Origin: Planctomycetota bacterium
GTDB taxonomy: Bacteria > Planctomycetota > Planctomycetia > Planctomycetales > Planctomycetaceae
DNA length: 5,822 nt
Direction: 5' to 3'
NCBI GenBank assembly: GCA_029977045.1
Contig: JAPOLP010000401.1
Location: 1 to 5,822 of the forward strand
Position numbers and translations under genes: made by a program. Below, in pieces: positions 1-5,822 of this stretch (position 1 is the first letter of the stretch; every line of letters begins with the position of its first letter). The notes under the pieces are model-generated. The model saw only the letters and a program-made list of their open reading frames with translations, had not been told where the DNA came from and made no database searches.

Positions 1-105
1 GCTCTTTAACCAGTGCCGTCTCCACCGCGGCACTCCAGCACGAATGGCAGCGTCCAGGTCATCGAATGCTGCGGAACGCTCACCAAGTTCGCCCCGAACA
101 GCGGC
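1..105 (-). pseudogene. Same-frame TPR continuation beyond the TGA, partial at window edge
   Basis: Reading on in the frame of the signal-peptide gene past the TGA at 106-108 gives 35 open codons to the window edge. They begin AAVRGELGERSAAFDDLDAA and go on IRAGVPRW, then RRHWLKS. Joined to NADILLI before the stop, this is one complete TPR motif: with the Gly of ELG as position 15, Leu falls at 4, Ala at 8, Ala at 20, Leu at 24 and Ala at 27, all consensus positions. The stop sits at position 7, where bacterial TPRs often have Arg before a small residue, so a single change from CGA to TGA would explain it. No ATG restart exists in this stretch; the only GTG is at 31-33. The whole gene is therefore either a pseudogene, a gene with a base error, or, less likely, one with stop readthrough. 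Confidence 0.65.
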
Positions 106-402
106 TCATATCAGCAGAATGTCTGCATTCGAGTGATCTCTGAGGTACTCAGTCAGCAGCTGGTCCGCCTGATCGCGGGCGCCTTCGGAGTTCGCAAACA
201 GCAGGCTCTGCAGGTCGGCGAGTTCCGGGATGCCATCCGTGAACGGCAGAAGCTCAGCGGCGATCGGCATGCTGCCAGCGTGACGCGTTTCCGGCGAGGC
301 AGATTCCTGCGCCAGCGCGCTCGCCGACTGCTCTGTCGATCCAACGACCAGCGTGATCGACACCAGCAGGCACAACAGACATCGTGACAACAGGCGGGGC
401 AT
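106..402 (-). CDS. Exported TPR-like protein, N-terminal part ending at an in-frame TGA
   Basis: The 98-residue frame starts at the only available ATG; an in-frame stop lies ten codons upstream at 430-432. Residues 1-31 are a textbook Sec signal peptide: basic MPRLLSR, a hydrophobic core LLCLLVSITLVVG, then SASALA with signal peptidase I cleavage expected after Ala31. There is no lipobox. Residues 33-59 look like a linker. From about 60 the sequence is helical (ELADLQSLLFANSE, ARDQADQLLTEYLRDHS) with TPR-like spacing, and the next helix, NADILLI, is broken by TGA at 106-108. Codons are GC-ending throughout, as in the giant gene, which supports real coding. TPR proteins mediate protein contacts; with a signal peptide this one would act in the periplasm or outside. 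The gene lies 117 bases downstream of the giant gene, in the same direction. As it stands the product would be a truncated TPR protein. Confidence 0.72.
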   Translation of the reverse strand: MPRLLSRCLLCLLVSITLVVGSTEQSASALAQESASPETRHAGSMPIAAELLPFTDGIPELADLQSLLFANSEGARDQADQLLTEYLRDHSNADILLI

Positions 403-519
403 GACCTCGACAGTCTGCCATCTGTTCGGTCAGCCAGCCAGTCTGTCCCATGAGCGACACCCGACGGTCTGCCCATCCTGGACTTGTTCTGGTCAGGTCG
501 ATTGTCAGCTGACGACTGA
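403..519 (-). promoter_or_regulatory. Intergenic spacer with weak ribosome binding site and three degenerate repeats
   Basis: The 117 bases between the two genes hold no convincing gene. On the minus strand GAGG lies at 405-408, only two bases before the ATG at 400-402, which is closer than the usual spacing, so initiation is probably weak. A word of the form ATGG-(G/GA)-CAGAC(C/T)G occurs three times on the minus strand, at 465-476, 439-451 and 411-421. A perfect 10-base palindrome, GTCAGCTGAC, sits at 504-513 just after the stop codon of the giant gene. I see no clear -35/-10 pair and no hairpin followed by a T-run, so the downstream gene may be read through from the upstream one. Confidence 0.35.
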
Positions 520-867
520 TCACCCGGCGGCATCGGCAGCTTCAGCCGAAGCGTCTGATGTCGGGGCGGCTCGATTGGCATTCTGCGAAACCGTTGCCTT
601 CTGTCGCAGAGCAACTTCCGGCTTCCCGGCGGACTTCGCCTGCTGAGGCTGAGCCCACGGGCTGGCTTTGCCGTCGTTGATCTGAGCGAACCGGCCATCG
701 GGCCAGTATCGCAGGCGACGATAGCGTTCGGGCATCAAAGCGGCCTGCTGATCGCCATCACGCTGAGCCTGGCCGTTGTTGTTGGGAGCGGCTCCATTGT
801 TCTGGCCGTCGTTCTGCTGCTCACCGTTTTCGTTCGAGTTGTCATCACCGTCATCGTCGTCGTTTGA
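520..867 (-). other. Asp/Asn/Gln-rich linker and basic C-terminal tail
   Basis: Positions 742-867 encode a low-complexity stretch that starts SNDDDDGDDNSNENGEQQND and continues Asn/Gln/Gly-rich. It is followed by a short aromatic and basic block at 652-735 (PERYRRLRYWPDGRFAQIND) and a Lys/Ala/Gln-rich end finishing in EAADAAG. An earlier acidic stretch (DAKKDEDDEPDTLD, near 950-990) and the helix-like TFWRSLGRTLLG precede it. The segment looks disordered apart from the aromatic-basic block. It has no membrane helix or recognisable sorting motif. The very end is Ala-rich and could be a frayed, unstructured terminus. Confidence 0.7.
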
Positions 868-3800
868 GCCGGTCAGGTCGAAGAAGTCAGACAGGTTCAG
901 CAGGTTGCCCGGCGTGCCGAGCAACGTTCGTCCGAGGCTGCGCCAGAAGGTGTCGAGCGTGTCGGGTTCGTCGTCTTCATCCTTCTTCGCATCCGGATCG
1001 GTCTGCGATTCGACATCAAGCAGGTTGCCGAAGAGTTCTTCGAGCTCTTCCGCGAGCGAGTCACGCAGCTCACCACCGAACTCGGTGACTCGCCGCAGCA
1101 ACTGTCCAAAGAGCGTACTCGACAGTGGCGACGTGCCATCGTTATTGACGGCATTGCGGATTTCCGTTCGCAGGCTTTCCAGTGCGAGTCGTGCCTCTTC
1201 GGAAGCTGCGAGCTGATCGTTTCTGATGTTGTTGAGATTCTGCTGCTGCAAGTCGTCGCCCGCGGCACCGGCGAGTTCTGCAAACACACCGTTGCGGAGA
1301 TTGGCGATCACATTGGGCTGCAGGTCGAGTGCGAGCTCAAAGTTGCCGTTCAGCACTCCACCCGCCGTCTGCGTTGTCGCAAAGCCGTCGGCCGTCACTA
1401 GAGTGGCCGCCGTCTGGTACTCGCCCGATCCGACGCCGGAGAGTTGCAGCCCGTAAAGTCCCGGATCGGCTCCGGGAATGACGACCAGTTCAACGGCGGC
1501 GTCGCCGGAGTAGTACGCTTTGGCAACCTCGTTCACTTCTCCGGCCGAGTTCGTGTAGCCAACCGTGCGGCTTTCGACGTCGGTCAGCAGGAAGTCGACC
1601 GGGTCCGTGATGAAGACGAGCCCGGCGTCGAGGTTCAGCTGCCGGAGCACTTCGCGGCTGAGCGTCGTGATCAGGTTGATCAGCTCGCGGTTATTCGGGT
1701 CATTTCCGATCTCGGCGATCAGATCCTGAATCAGCCGTGCAATGCGCAGCAGTTCCTGATCGCCGTCTTCGCGGAAGACGCGTTCGTCGTCGTCGAGAAT
1801 CGTGCCGGCGCCCTGCGCGGCTGCCGGGTCAATCGTTGCACCAACGGGATTGTCCAGTGTGACGAAGAACGATTTGGTTTCCTCTTCCGGCAGTTCGTCG
1901 GCAACAACGCGGATGGTGACGTTCTGTGTCGCCGGTCCGCCGGGCGAGAACGTCAACTGGCCGCTCTGAGCTTCAAAGTCGAGCCCTTCCAGTGCCGTGC
2001 CGGCTGCCGTCGCGAAATCGACGGAGACGGGAGTCGTGGGCTGGCCGACGCGCGAAACGGTGAAGACAAAGTCCGTCGTGCCGTCGTTGCCTTCCCGCTG
2101 AGTGACGGAATCAATCCGCAAGTGAATCTCGGGAGCGTCGTCGTTCTCGATGACTCCCAGCCCCTGAAACGCTCCGGGATGCAGGTTTGCGTTGACCGCG
2201 TTCGACAGCTCGATGAGGAACTCTTCCGTTTCCTCGTCCATCGTGTCGCCGTTGATCGGCACACGGATTGTCTGTGACCGGTGAGCCTCATCGAACGTCA
2301 GCGCGCCCGACACCGACTGATAGTCGTCACCGCCGATCGCGGTCACGTCGATCGTTGAGTAATCGACCGTCACGACCGGAACGCTGCCCGCTTCGGGGTC
2401 GGCGTCGAGCGTCACTTCAAATTCAAGGACGTTCTGTCCCGGCACGTCCCCTTCGAGCATCGTGGCAGAACTGATCGTCAGTGTCGGCACGGCGAAGTCG
2501 TCGTTGATGATCCGTCCGACGGCCTGGTTCGCTCCGTCAGCCAGTTCGATACCGTCCGCGTTAAACAGCCGGACGAAGACCAGTTCGTCGGCCTCAAAGT
2601 GATCGTCCGGAATGACGCGGACGCGGAATTCCTGCGTCGTGACGTTTGGATCGAAATACAGAATGCGGCGGGTCGCGAATGCGTCGCGGTCGTCGCCGTC
2701 GGTCTTCGCAAGGCCGGGGATGTCGTCCGCAAGCCGATCGGTGGCGATCTCGACGCTGACCTGGCGGTTGGGCACCGGGCCGGCGAGTTGGACGGTAAAC
2801 ACGAGATCGACATCGTCGCCGGGGTCGCCCTCAATGACTTCGGCATCCGTAATCTGCACGACCGGCATGTCGAAGTCGTTGTCGATAATCCGCACCACAC
2901 CCTGGGCTTCGGACGTCGAGACTTCCGCCGTGCCGGAAACGACCGAGTCCAGCATCACGAGGAAGCGTTCCTCGCCCTCCTGCAGGCCGTCCCCGAGGAT
3001 CTGCACGGTGATCGTTGCTTCGGTCTGGCCAGCAGGAATCCGAACGGTGCCGCCAGTGACAGACGCAAAGTCGACATTCGGAGTCGCGTGTCCCGGTTGC
3101 GAGTTCGCACGAGTTGACCAGGCGACGACAACGTCATCGTCGAGCGCATTGTCGAGCGAGACCGTCAGCGTCACTGGCGCGATACCCGGAGCGTCAGGTT
3201 CGACGGCGGACGCCCGCGACTGAAGCGAGACCGTCGCCTGGCCGTCGTCGTTGTCGAGAATCGTCGCCCGAGCCTGGGATGCAAACGGGTCGAGTTCAGC
3301 AATCGGATCGATGATGGCTCCCGAAACCAGGTCCACTGCCCGCATCGCATCATTCGCGCCGCTGACGCCGGTCAGTCTGAGATAGAAGTTCTCGGGTGAT
3401 TCCTGCAGGCGATCGCCGAGCACGATCACTTGAATCGTCTGCTCGGTTTCGCCCGGAGCGAACTTGATCGAACCGTCGGGAGACGCCCCTGCTCCGATTG
3501 GAACGAAATCAACTCCCGGCGTCGCAAGCCCGGTCGCCGCGATCGCGAGTGTGTTGATCGTCCTGTAAGTGACAGTGATCGTCTCGTTGGCGACAGCGTC
3601 GAGCCGTACTGTGAATTCGGCGACGCTGGTCTTCGGATCGTCGGTTTCACGGACGGTGATTTCGGGGTCGATCGACACGATCACGCTGTCGCGGTCGTCG
3701 TTGATGATCGTTCCTGTCGCCTGAGCCCGTGCCTGATTCAGTGTCGCGTTGCCTTCGACGCTGACGATGCGGACACGCAGAGCCTCGTCGTTTTCGACGG

Positions 3801-5822
3801 TTTCGTCGCCGACGATATTGACGGCGAGGATCGCCGATGTCTGGCCTTTCGGAATGATCACTCGCCGTTGAGTGAACGCCAGGAAGTCGCCGTCAGCTGG
3901 CGTCGCTCCGCCGCTGAGGCCGATTGCGGCCGGCGTCGCGACACTGGCTCCGGCGTCTGCTGGCGGGCTGAGCGTCGAAACGACAACGGTAATATCCTCG
4001 GCAGCGGGACCGTTCAGAGTGATCTCGAATTCGAGCCGCCGGAACTCGTTTCGCCGGCCTTCGGTTACTTCGGAATTCCCAGCGAATCCCACCTCGGGGA
4101 CAGCGACGTCGTCGTTGATGATCGTGCCGGTGCCGAGCGTTTCACCGAGCAGGCCGGTGGTGTTGTCAGCGAGCCGGACGGCAGTGATCTCAACCGCGAC
4201 GACCTCGTCAGGTTCGACGTCCTGATCGCCGAAGACGCGAATGTCGATGAAGCCCTCGACCTGCCCGGCGGGAATCTCCAGGACGCCATTAAGACGCGGT
4301 TCGTAGTCGACCAGTGCGGTCGCCGTTCCAACGCCCTGCAGAATGACCGACGAGTACTCAACGAACACCGACTGATCCGACGGGCCGTCAAGCGTGACCG
4401 GGAATCGCAGCGCCGGCTCGAACGGCTCGTTCAGCTCGACGCCTTCCGCCTTGCCGATTGACGCCGTGGGTACCTCGACGTCGTCGTCGATGATCCGGCC
4501 GACAGCTGTTGTGCTGGAACCGAGCACCGCGTCTGTTGTTCCCGCGGACACGATCCCTGTCAGTTGCAGCCCGAACAACTGGTCGTCTTCGGGGATATCG
4601 TCGGCGATGACTTCAACTCGAATCTGAGCCGACGTCTGGCCGGCGGGGATCACCACCGTCCCGGTGCGAGGCAGATAGTCGATGCCAGCCTGTGCGGCCT
4701 CAAATCCCGTCGGGATCGTGATGCCTGTTGTCTGGAAACTGACTTCGATGTCCTCGTCAACGGCTCCGCCAGCAAGCCGCAGTTCAAACGTCATCGCTCG
4801 GCGATCGGGCGCGTTGCGTTCGACAATGGACGCAGTGGGAATGAGCTGGACGGTCGGCGTTGCGGCATCGTTGTCGAGGATCGTGCCGGTCGCTGTGCTG
4901 CCGCCGTTGAGAATGGCGGCGCCGATCGACAGCGACAGCGTGATAGTGAACGTTTCGTCGTTCTCGTCCAGCAGGTCGCCGAGCACTGGGACTCGCACGA
5001 TCTTCGACGTCTGTCCTGGCTGGAACGTCACGGCCCCTGAGCTAAGTCCAATCGGCGAGAAGTCCACACCGCTCGTCGCTGTTCCAGAGGCCGAGAGGGC
5101 AAGGACAGTCACCGGGTGCGGTGCTGGTCCATTCAGTCGAATCTCAAACTCTGCCGTGGTGACGTCGCCGGGTTCGCCTTCGTTGACCGGCTCGGCGTCC
5201 AGAATCTCGACGGTCAGAGGAATCAATCCGGCGTCGACGATCAGTCCCGTCGCTGGCAGCTGAACCGGAGTTGTCCGCCCCGTCAGCCGGTGTGCGTCAC
5301 TGTCAAAACGGTTGTCTCCAACGTCCCGCAAAGTGAACCGATAGGACACGCCATTGGCCATCGAACCAAACTCGACGACGACAGGTTCCGGCGGCAGGCT
5401 GCCCAGCGGAAACGAGAATTCACCGTTACTGTCTGTGGTTGCTGATGAACCAAGCTGAATGACACTGCCGCTGGAATTGAGTGTCAGAAGCCGGACTTCA
5501 ATTCCCTCGACGCGGCCAATCTCGTCCCGAATGCCGTTGCCGTTGGAATCGAGCCACACTGACCCCAATACAAAAGTACTCTGCGTGACGCTGACCGTGA
5601 TGTTCTGCGTGGCCGTCAGGTTGCCGGTTCCGTTGTCCGTGACGGTGACCGTTAACTCGTAGCTGTTTTCCGCGTTCGCGTCTGCGGGGTTCTCGAAGTC
5701 CGGAGCCGTCTTGAACGTCACGACGCCCGTGCTGCTGTTGATGTCGAACCGCGCCGCATCCGCACCGCCCGTGATCGAGTACGTCAGCGTGTTGCCATCC
5801 TGATCCGTCGCGTCGACGTTGA
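520..5822 (-). CDS. Giant Calx-beta repeat surface protein, C-terminal part (start beyond window)
   Basis: This frame has no stop from the right edge to the TGA at 520-522, giving 1766 visible residues. A GTG at 5719-5721 could be taken as a start, but it lies inside a cadherin-like repeat whose typical sequence continues upstream (ATDQDGNTLTYSI, then ADAARFDINSSTGVV), so the true start and signal peptide are outside the window. Domains counted from the first complete codon: cadherin-like about 1-79, SdrD-B-like 82-201, nine Calx-beta units 202-1345, helical spacer 1346-1398, beta-sandwich 1399-1503, helical segment 1521-1603, acidic Asn/Gln linker 1652-1693, basic tail 1694-1766. I find no cysteine in the visible protein and no enzyme motif. 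Such architectures are known from bacterial exported adhesins or matrix proteins stabilised by calcium; that role is inferred here. No LPXTG, PEP-CTERM or C-terminal membrane helix is visible, so how it is retained at the cell is unknown. Confidence 0.95.
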   Translation of the reverse strand, partial: NVDATDQDGNTLTYSITGGADAARFDINSSTGVVTFKTAPDFENPADANAENSYELTVTVTDNGTGNLTATQNITVSVTQSTFVLGSVWLDSNGNGIRDEIGRVEGIEVRLLTLNSSGSVIQLGSSATTDSNGEFSFPLGSLPPEPVVVEFGSMANGVSYRFTLRDVGDNRFDSDAHRLTGRTTPVQLPATGLIVDAGLIPLTVEILDAEPVNEGEPGDVTTAEFEIRLNGPAPHPVTVLALSASGTATSGVDFSPIGLSSGAVTFQPGQTSKIVRVPVLGDLLDENDETFTITLSLSIGAAILNGGSTATGTILDNDAATPTVQLIPTASIVERNAPDRRAMTFELRLAGGAVDEDIEVSFQTTGITIPTGFEAAQAGIDYLPRTGTVVIPAGQTSAQIRVEVIADDIPEDDQLFGLQLTGIVSAGTTDAVLGSSTTAVGRIIDDDVEVPTASIGKAEGVELNEPFEPALRFPVTLDGPSDQSVFVEYSSVILQGVGTATALVDYEPRLNGVLEIPAGQVEGFIDIRVFGDQDVEPDEVVAVEITAVRLADNTTGLLGETLGTGTIINDDVAVPEVGFAGNSEVTEGRRNEFRRLEFEITLNGPAAEDITVVVSTLSPPADAGASVATPAAIGLSGGATPADGDFLAFTQRRVIIPKGQTSAILAVNIVGDETVENDEALRVRIVSVEGNATLNQARAQATGTIINDDRDSVIVSIDPEITVRETDDPKTSVAEFTVRLDAVANETITVTYRTINTLAIAATGLATPGVDFVPIGAGASPDGSIKFAPGETEQTIQVIVLGDRLQESPENFYLRLTGVSGANDAMRAVDLVSGAIIDPIAELDPFASQARATILDNDDGQATVSLQSRASAVEPDAPGIAPVTLTVSLDNALDDDVVVAWSTRANSQPGHATPNVDFASVTGGTVRIPAGQTEATITVQILGDGLQEGEERFLVMLDSVVSGTAEVSTSEAQGVVRIIDNDFDMPVVQITDAEVIEGDPGDDVDLVFTVQLAGPVPNRQVSVEIATDRLADDIPGLAKTDGDDRDAFATRRILYFDPNVTTQEFRVRVIPDDHFEADELVFVRLFNADGIELADGANQAVGRIINDDFAVPTLTISSATMLEGDVPGQNVLEFEVTLDADPEAGSVPVVTVDYSTIDVTAIGGDDYQSVSGALTFDEAHRSQTIRVPINGDTMDEETEEFLIELSNAVNANLHPGAFQGLGVIENDDAPEIHLRIDSVTQREGNDGTTDFVFTVSRVGQPTTPVSVDFATAAGTALEGLDFEAQSGQLTFSPGGPATQNVTIRVVADELPEEETKSFFVTLDNPVGATIDPAAAQGAGTILDDDERVFREDGDQELLRIARLIQDLIAEIGNDPNNRELINLITTLSREVLRQLNLDAGLVFITDPVDFLLTDVESRTVGYTNSAGEVNEVAKAYYSGDAAVELVVIPGADPGLYGLQLSGVGSGEYQTAATLVTADGFATTQTAGGVLNGNFELALDLQPNVIANLRNGVFAELAGAAGDDLQQQNLNNIRNDQLAASEEARLALESLRTEIRNAVNNDGTSPLSSTLFGQLLRRVTEFGGELRDSLAEELEELFGNLLDVESQTDPDAKKDEDDEPDTLDTFWRSLGRTLLGTPGNLLNLSDFFDLTGSNDDDDGDDNSNENGEQQNDGQNNGAAPNNNGQAQRDGDQQAALMPERYRRLRYWPDGRFAQINDGKASPWAQPQQAKSAGKPEVALRQKATVSQNANRAAPTSDASAEAADAAG
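1012..1260 (-). other. Amphipathic helical / possible coiled-coil segment
   Basis: This part of the giant protein is predicted helical from its composition. It begins with an LQQQNLNNIRNDQLAASEEA stretch, continues with RLALESLRTEIRNAVNN, and after a break (DGTSPLSS) has LFGQLLRRVTEFGGELRDSL and AEELEELFGNLLDV. Leucines and other hydrophobics recur at roughly heptad spacing with charged residues between, as in a two-helix hairpin or coiled coil. This is a clear change from the beta domains before it. It may serve for oligomerisation or docking of the C-terminus; nothing in the sequence decides that. Confidence 0.55.
1312..1626 (-). other. Beta-sandwich accessory domain after the repeats
   Basis: After the last Calx-beta unit and a helical spacer (1627-1785, with ELLRIARLIQDLIAEI and LINLITTLSREVLRQL), the protein becomes beta-rich again. 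It shows DPVDFLLTDVESRTVGY, EVNEVAKAYYSGDAAVELVVI, PGLYGLQLSGVGSGEYQTAA. The order P-V-D-x-L-x-T-D, R-x-V/x-G-Y, V-N-E, Y-Y/x-S-G, I-P, P-G-x-Y-x-L-x-L-x-G-x-G-x-G-x-Y resembles a small beta-sandwich module seen near the C-terminus of many bacterial exported proteins, where it is usually unnamed. The assignment is by pattern only. Its function is unknown; binding or packing against the preceding repeats is a guess. Confidence 0.6.
1786..5217 (-). repeat. Array of nine tandem Calx-beta domains
   Basis: Nine units follow one another with linkers of only 2-4 residues. Their positions are 4867-5217, 4480-4857, 4108-4470, 3694-4098, 3247-3687, 2875-3237, 2497-2865, 2137-2487 and 1786-2130, or 117, 126, 121, 135, 147, 121, 123, 117 and 115 residues. 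Each has the family pattern: an early acidic E-G/E-x-D-like strand start, F-x-V-x-L, usually G-x-D-F/Y in the middle, then P-x-G-Q-T-like, V-x-x-D/G-D-x-x-x-E-x-x-E-x-F, and a closing G-T-I-I/L-N/D-D/N-D. The acidic ends match the aspartate cluster that binds calcium in the Calx-beta domains of sodium-calcium exchangers. Units 4 and 5 carry insertions. The units are clearly related in protein but well diverged in DNA, except at the closing motif, where the 16-base word gtcgtcgttgatgatc is identical at the ends of units 3, 4 and 7. Confidence 0.93.
5218..5577 (-). other. SdrD-B / Cna-B-like domain
   Basis: The segment opens with GSVWLDSNGNGIRDE, followed by VEGIEVRLL, TTDSNGEFSFPLGSLP, YRFTLRDVGDNRFDSDA and a closing VDAGLIPL. 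This is the order of motifs of the SdrD B-like fold: a W-x-D-x-N-x-N-G-x-x-D calcium loop, the G-V/I-x-V-x-L strand, T-D-x-x-G-x-F/Y-x-F, and a late D-N-x-x-D-S-D loop. In staphylococcal Sdr proteins these rigid calcium-dependent domains act as spacers. Here there is one copy between the cadherin-like and Calx-beta parts. About 120 residues is normal for the family. Confidence 0.88.
5584..5822 (-). other. Cadherin-like repeat, C-terminal part
   Basis: The translated segment follows the bacterial cadherin-repeat pattern: ATDQDGNTLTYSITGG, then DAARFDINSSTGVVTFK, then an APDFENP segment, and finally SYELTVTVTDNG. The residues F-D-I-N-x-x-T-G, D-F-E and L-T-V-x-V-T-D are the family hallmarks, and the DxD and final TDNG acids are the usual calcium ligands. 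Its N-terminal strand is cut by the window edge. The segment after it (TATQNITVSVT) is the last strand leading into the next domain. More cadherin-like repeats probably lie upstream, since they usually come in series, but this cannot be seen. Confidence 0.85.

Noticed and set aside
78..108. Selenocysteine insertion at the TGA, suggested by the inverted repeat gttcg-ccc-cgaac at 87-99 just downstream
   Set aside because: The stem is only five base pairs and is not placed or shaped like a known bacterial SECIS element that I can recognise. TPR helices have no known need for selenocysteine, and position 7 of the motif points to a lost Arg.
106..108. TGA read as tryptophan through an altered genetic code
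   Set aside because: The giant gene also ends at TGA (520-522), and tryptophan is encoded by TGG in the visible genes, so a standard code is the simpler reading.
5..110. Alternative frame on the minus strand after the TGA (YEPLFGANLVSVPQHS and following)
   Set aside because: It is open for about 34 codons, but would need a frameshift, has no domain pattern, and ends at a TAA near the edge; the unshifted frame gives a proper TPR motif.
493..519. Rho-independent terminator after the giant gene
   Set aside because: The arms at 493-500 and 513-519 pair with a bulge around a 12-base loop, and no T-run follows on the minus strand. The palindrome at 504-513 has no room for a loop.
153..698. Minus-strand open frame of 181 codons overlapping the end of the giant gene and the TPR gene
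   Set aside because: Its product is Arg/Ser/Cys-rich and overlaps two better frames, including one with a clear signal peptide. It spans the intergenic spacer without any domain.
1444..2277. Plus-strand open frame of 277 codons
   Set aside because: Also antisense to Calx-beta units and the following spacer; composition and lack of motifs fit a shadow produced by GC-rich codon periodicity.
3430..4461. Long plus-strand open frame of 343 codons opposite the Calx-beta array
   Set aside because: It is an antisense shadow of the giant gene. Its translation is Arg/Asp-rich without domain pattern, while the minus-strand frame has nine recognisable domains.

Overview
The window holds two co-directional genes on the minus strand, so both read from right to left, and both are cut by the window edges. 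The style of the proteins suggests a planctomycete or a related aquatic bacterium. The DNA is GC-rich, and a very large cysteine-free surface protein combines cadherin-like, SdrD-B-like and Calx-beta domains. This assignment is an inference from protein style; there is no rRNA or marker gene to confirm it.

Positions 520-5822 are almost entirely one open frame. It encodes the C-terminal 1766 residues of a giant modular secreted or surface protein whose start lies beyond the right edge. From N- to C-terminus it has: the end of a cadherin-like repeat, one SdrD-B/Cna-B-like domain, nine consecutive Calx-beta domains, a short helical spacer, a beta-sandwich accessory domain, an amphipathic helical segment, an Asp/Asn/Gln-rich linker and a basic, Ala/Gln-rich tail. 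The Calx-beta units carry the acidic signatures expected of calcium binding. No catalytic domain, membrane anchor or sortase motif is visible in this part.

Positions 403-519 are a 117-base intergenic spacer with a weak ribosome binding site and three degenerate short repeats. Positions 106-402 encode a 98-residue reading frame with a clear Sec signal peptide, followed by the beginning of a TPR-like helical region. It ends at a TGA, but the same frame stays open from 105 to the left edge and reads as the rest of a TPR motif. The likeliest reading is a secreted TPR protein gene interrupted by a nonsense codon (or a base-call error), not a genuine 98-residue protein.

Nothing in the window is a mobile element, RNA gene, CRISPR array or enzyme. 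The two genes may be co-expressed as exported proteins, but their functional link is unproven. The best leads are the in-frame TGA, the unusual C-terminal end of the giant protein, and the repeated DNA word at Calx-beta boundaries.
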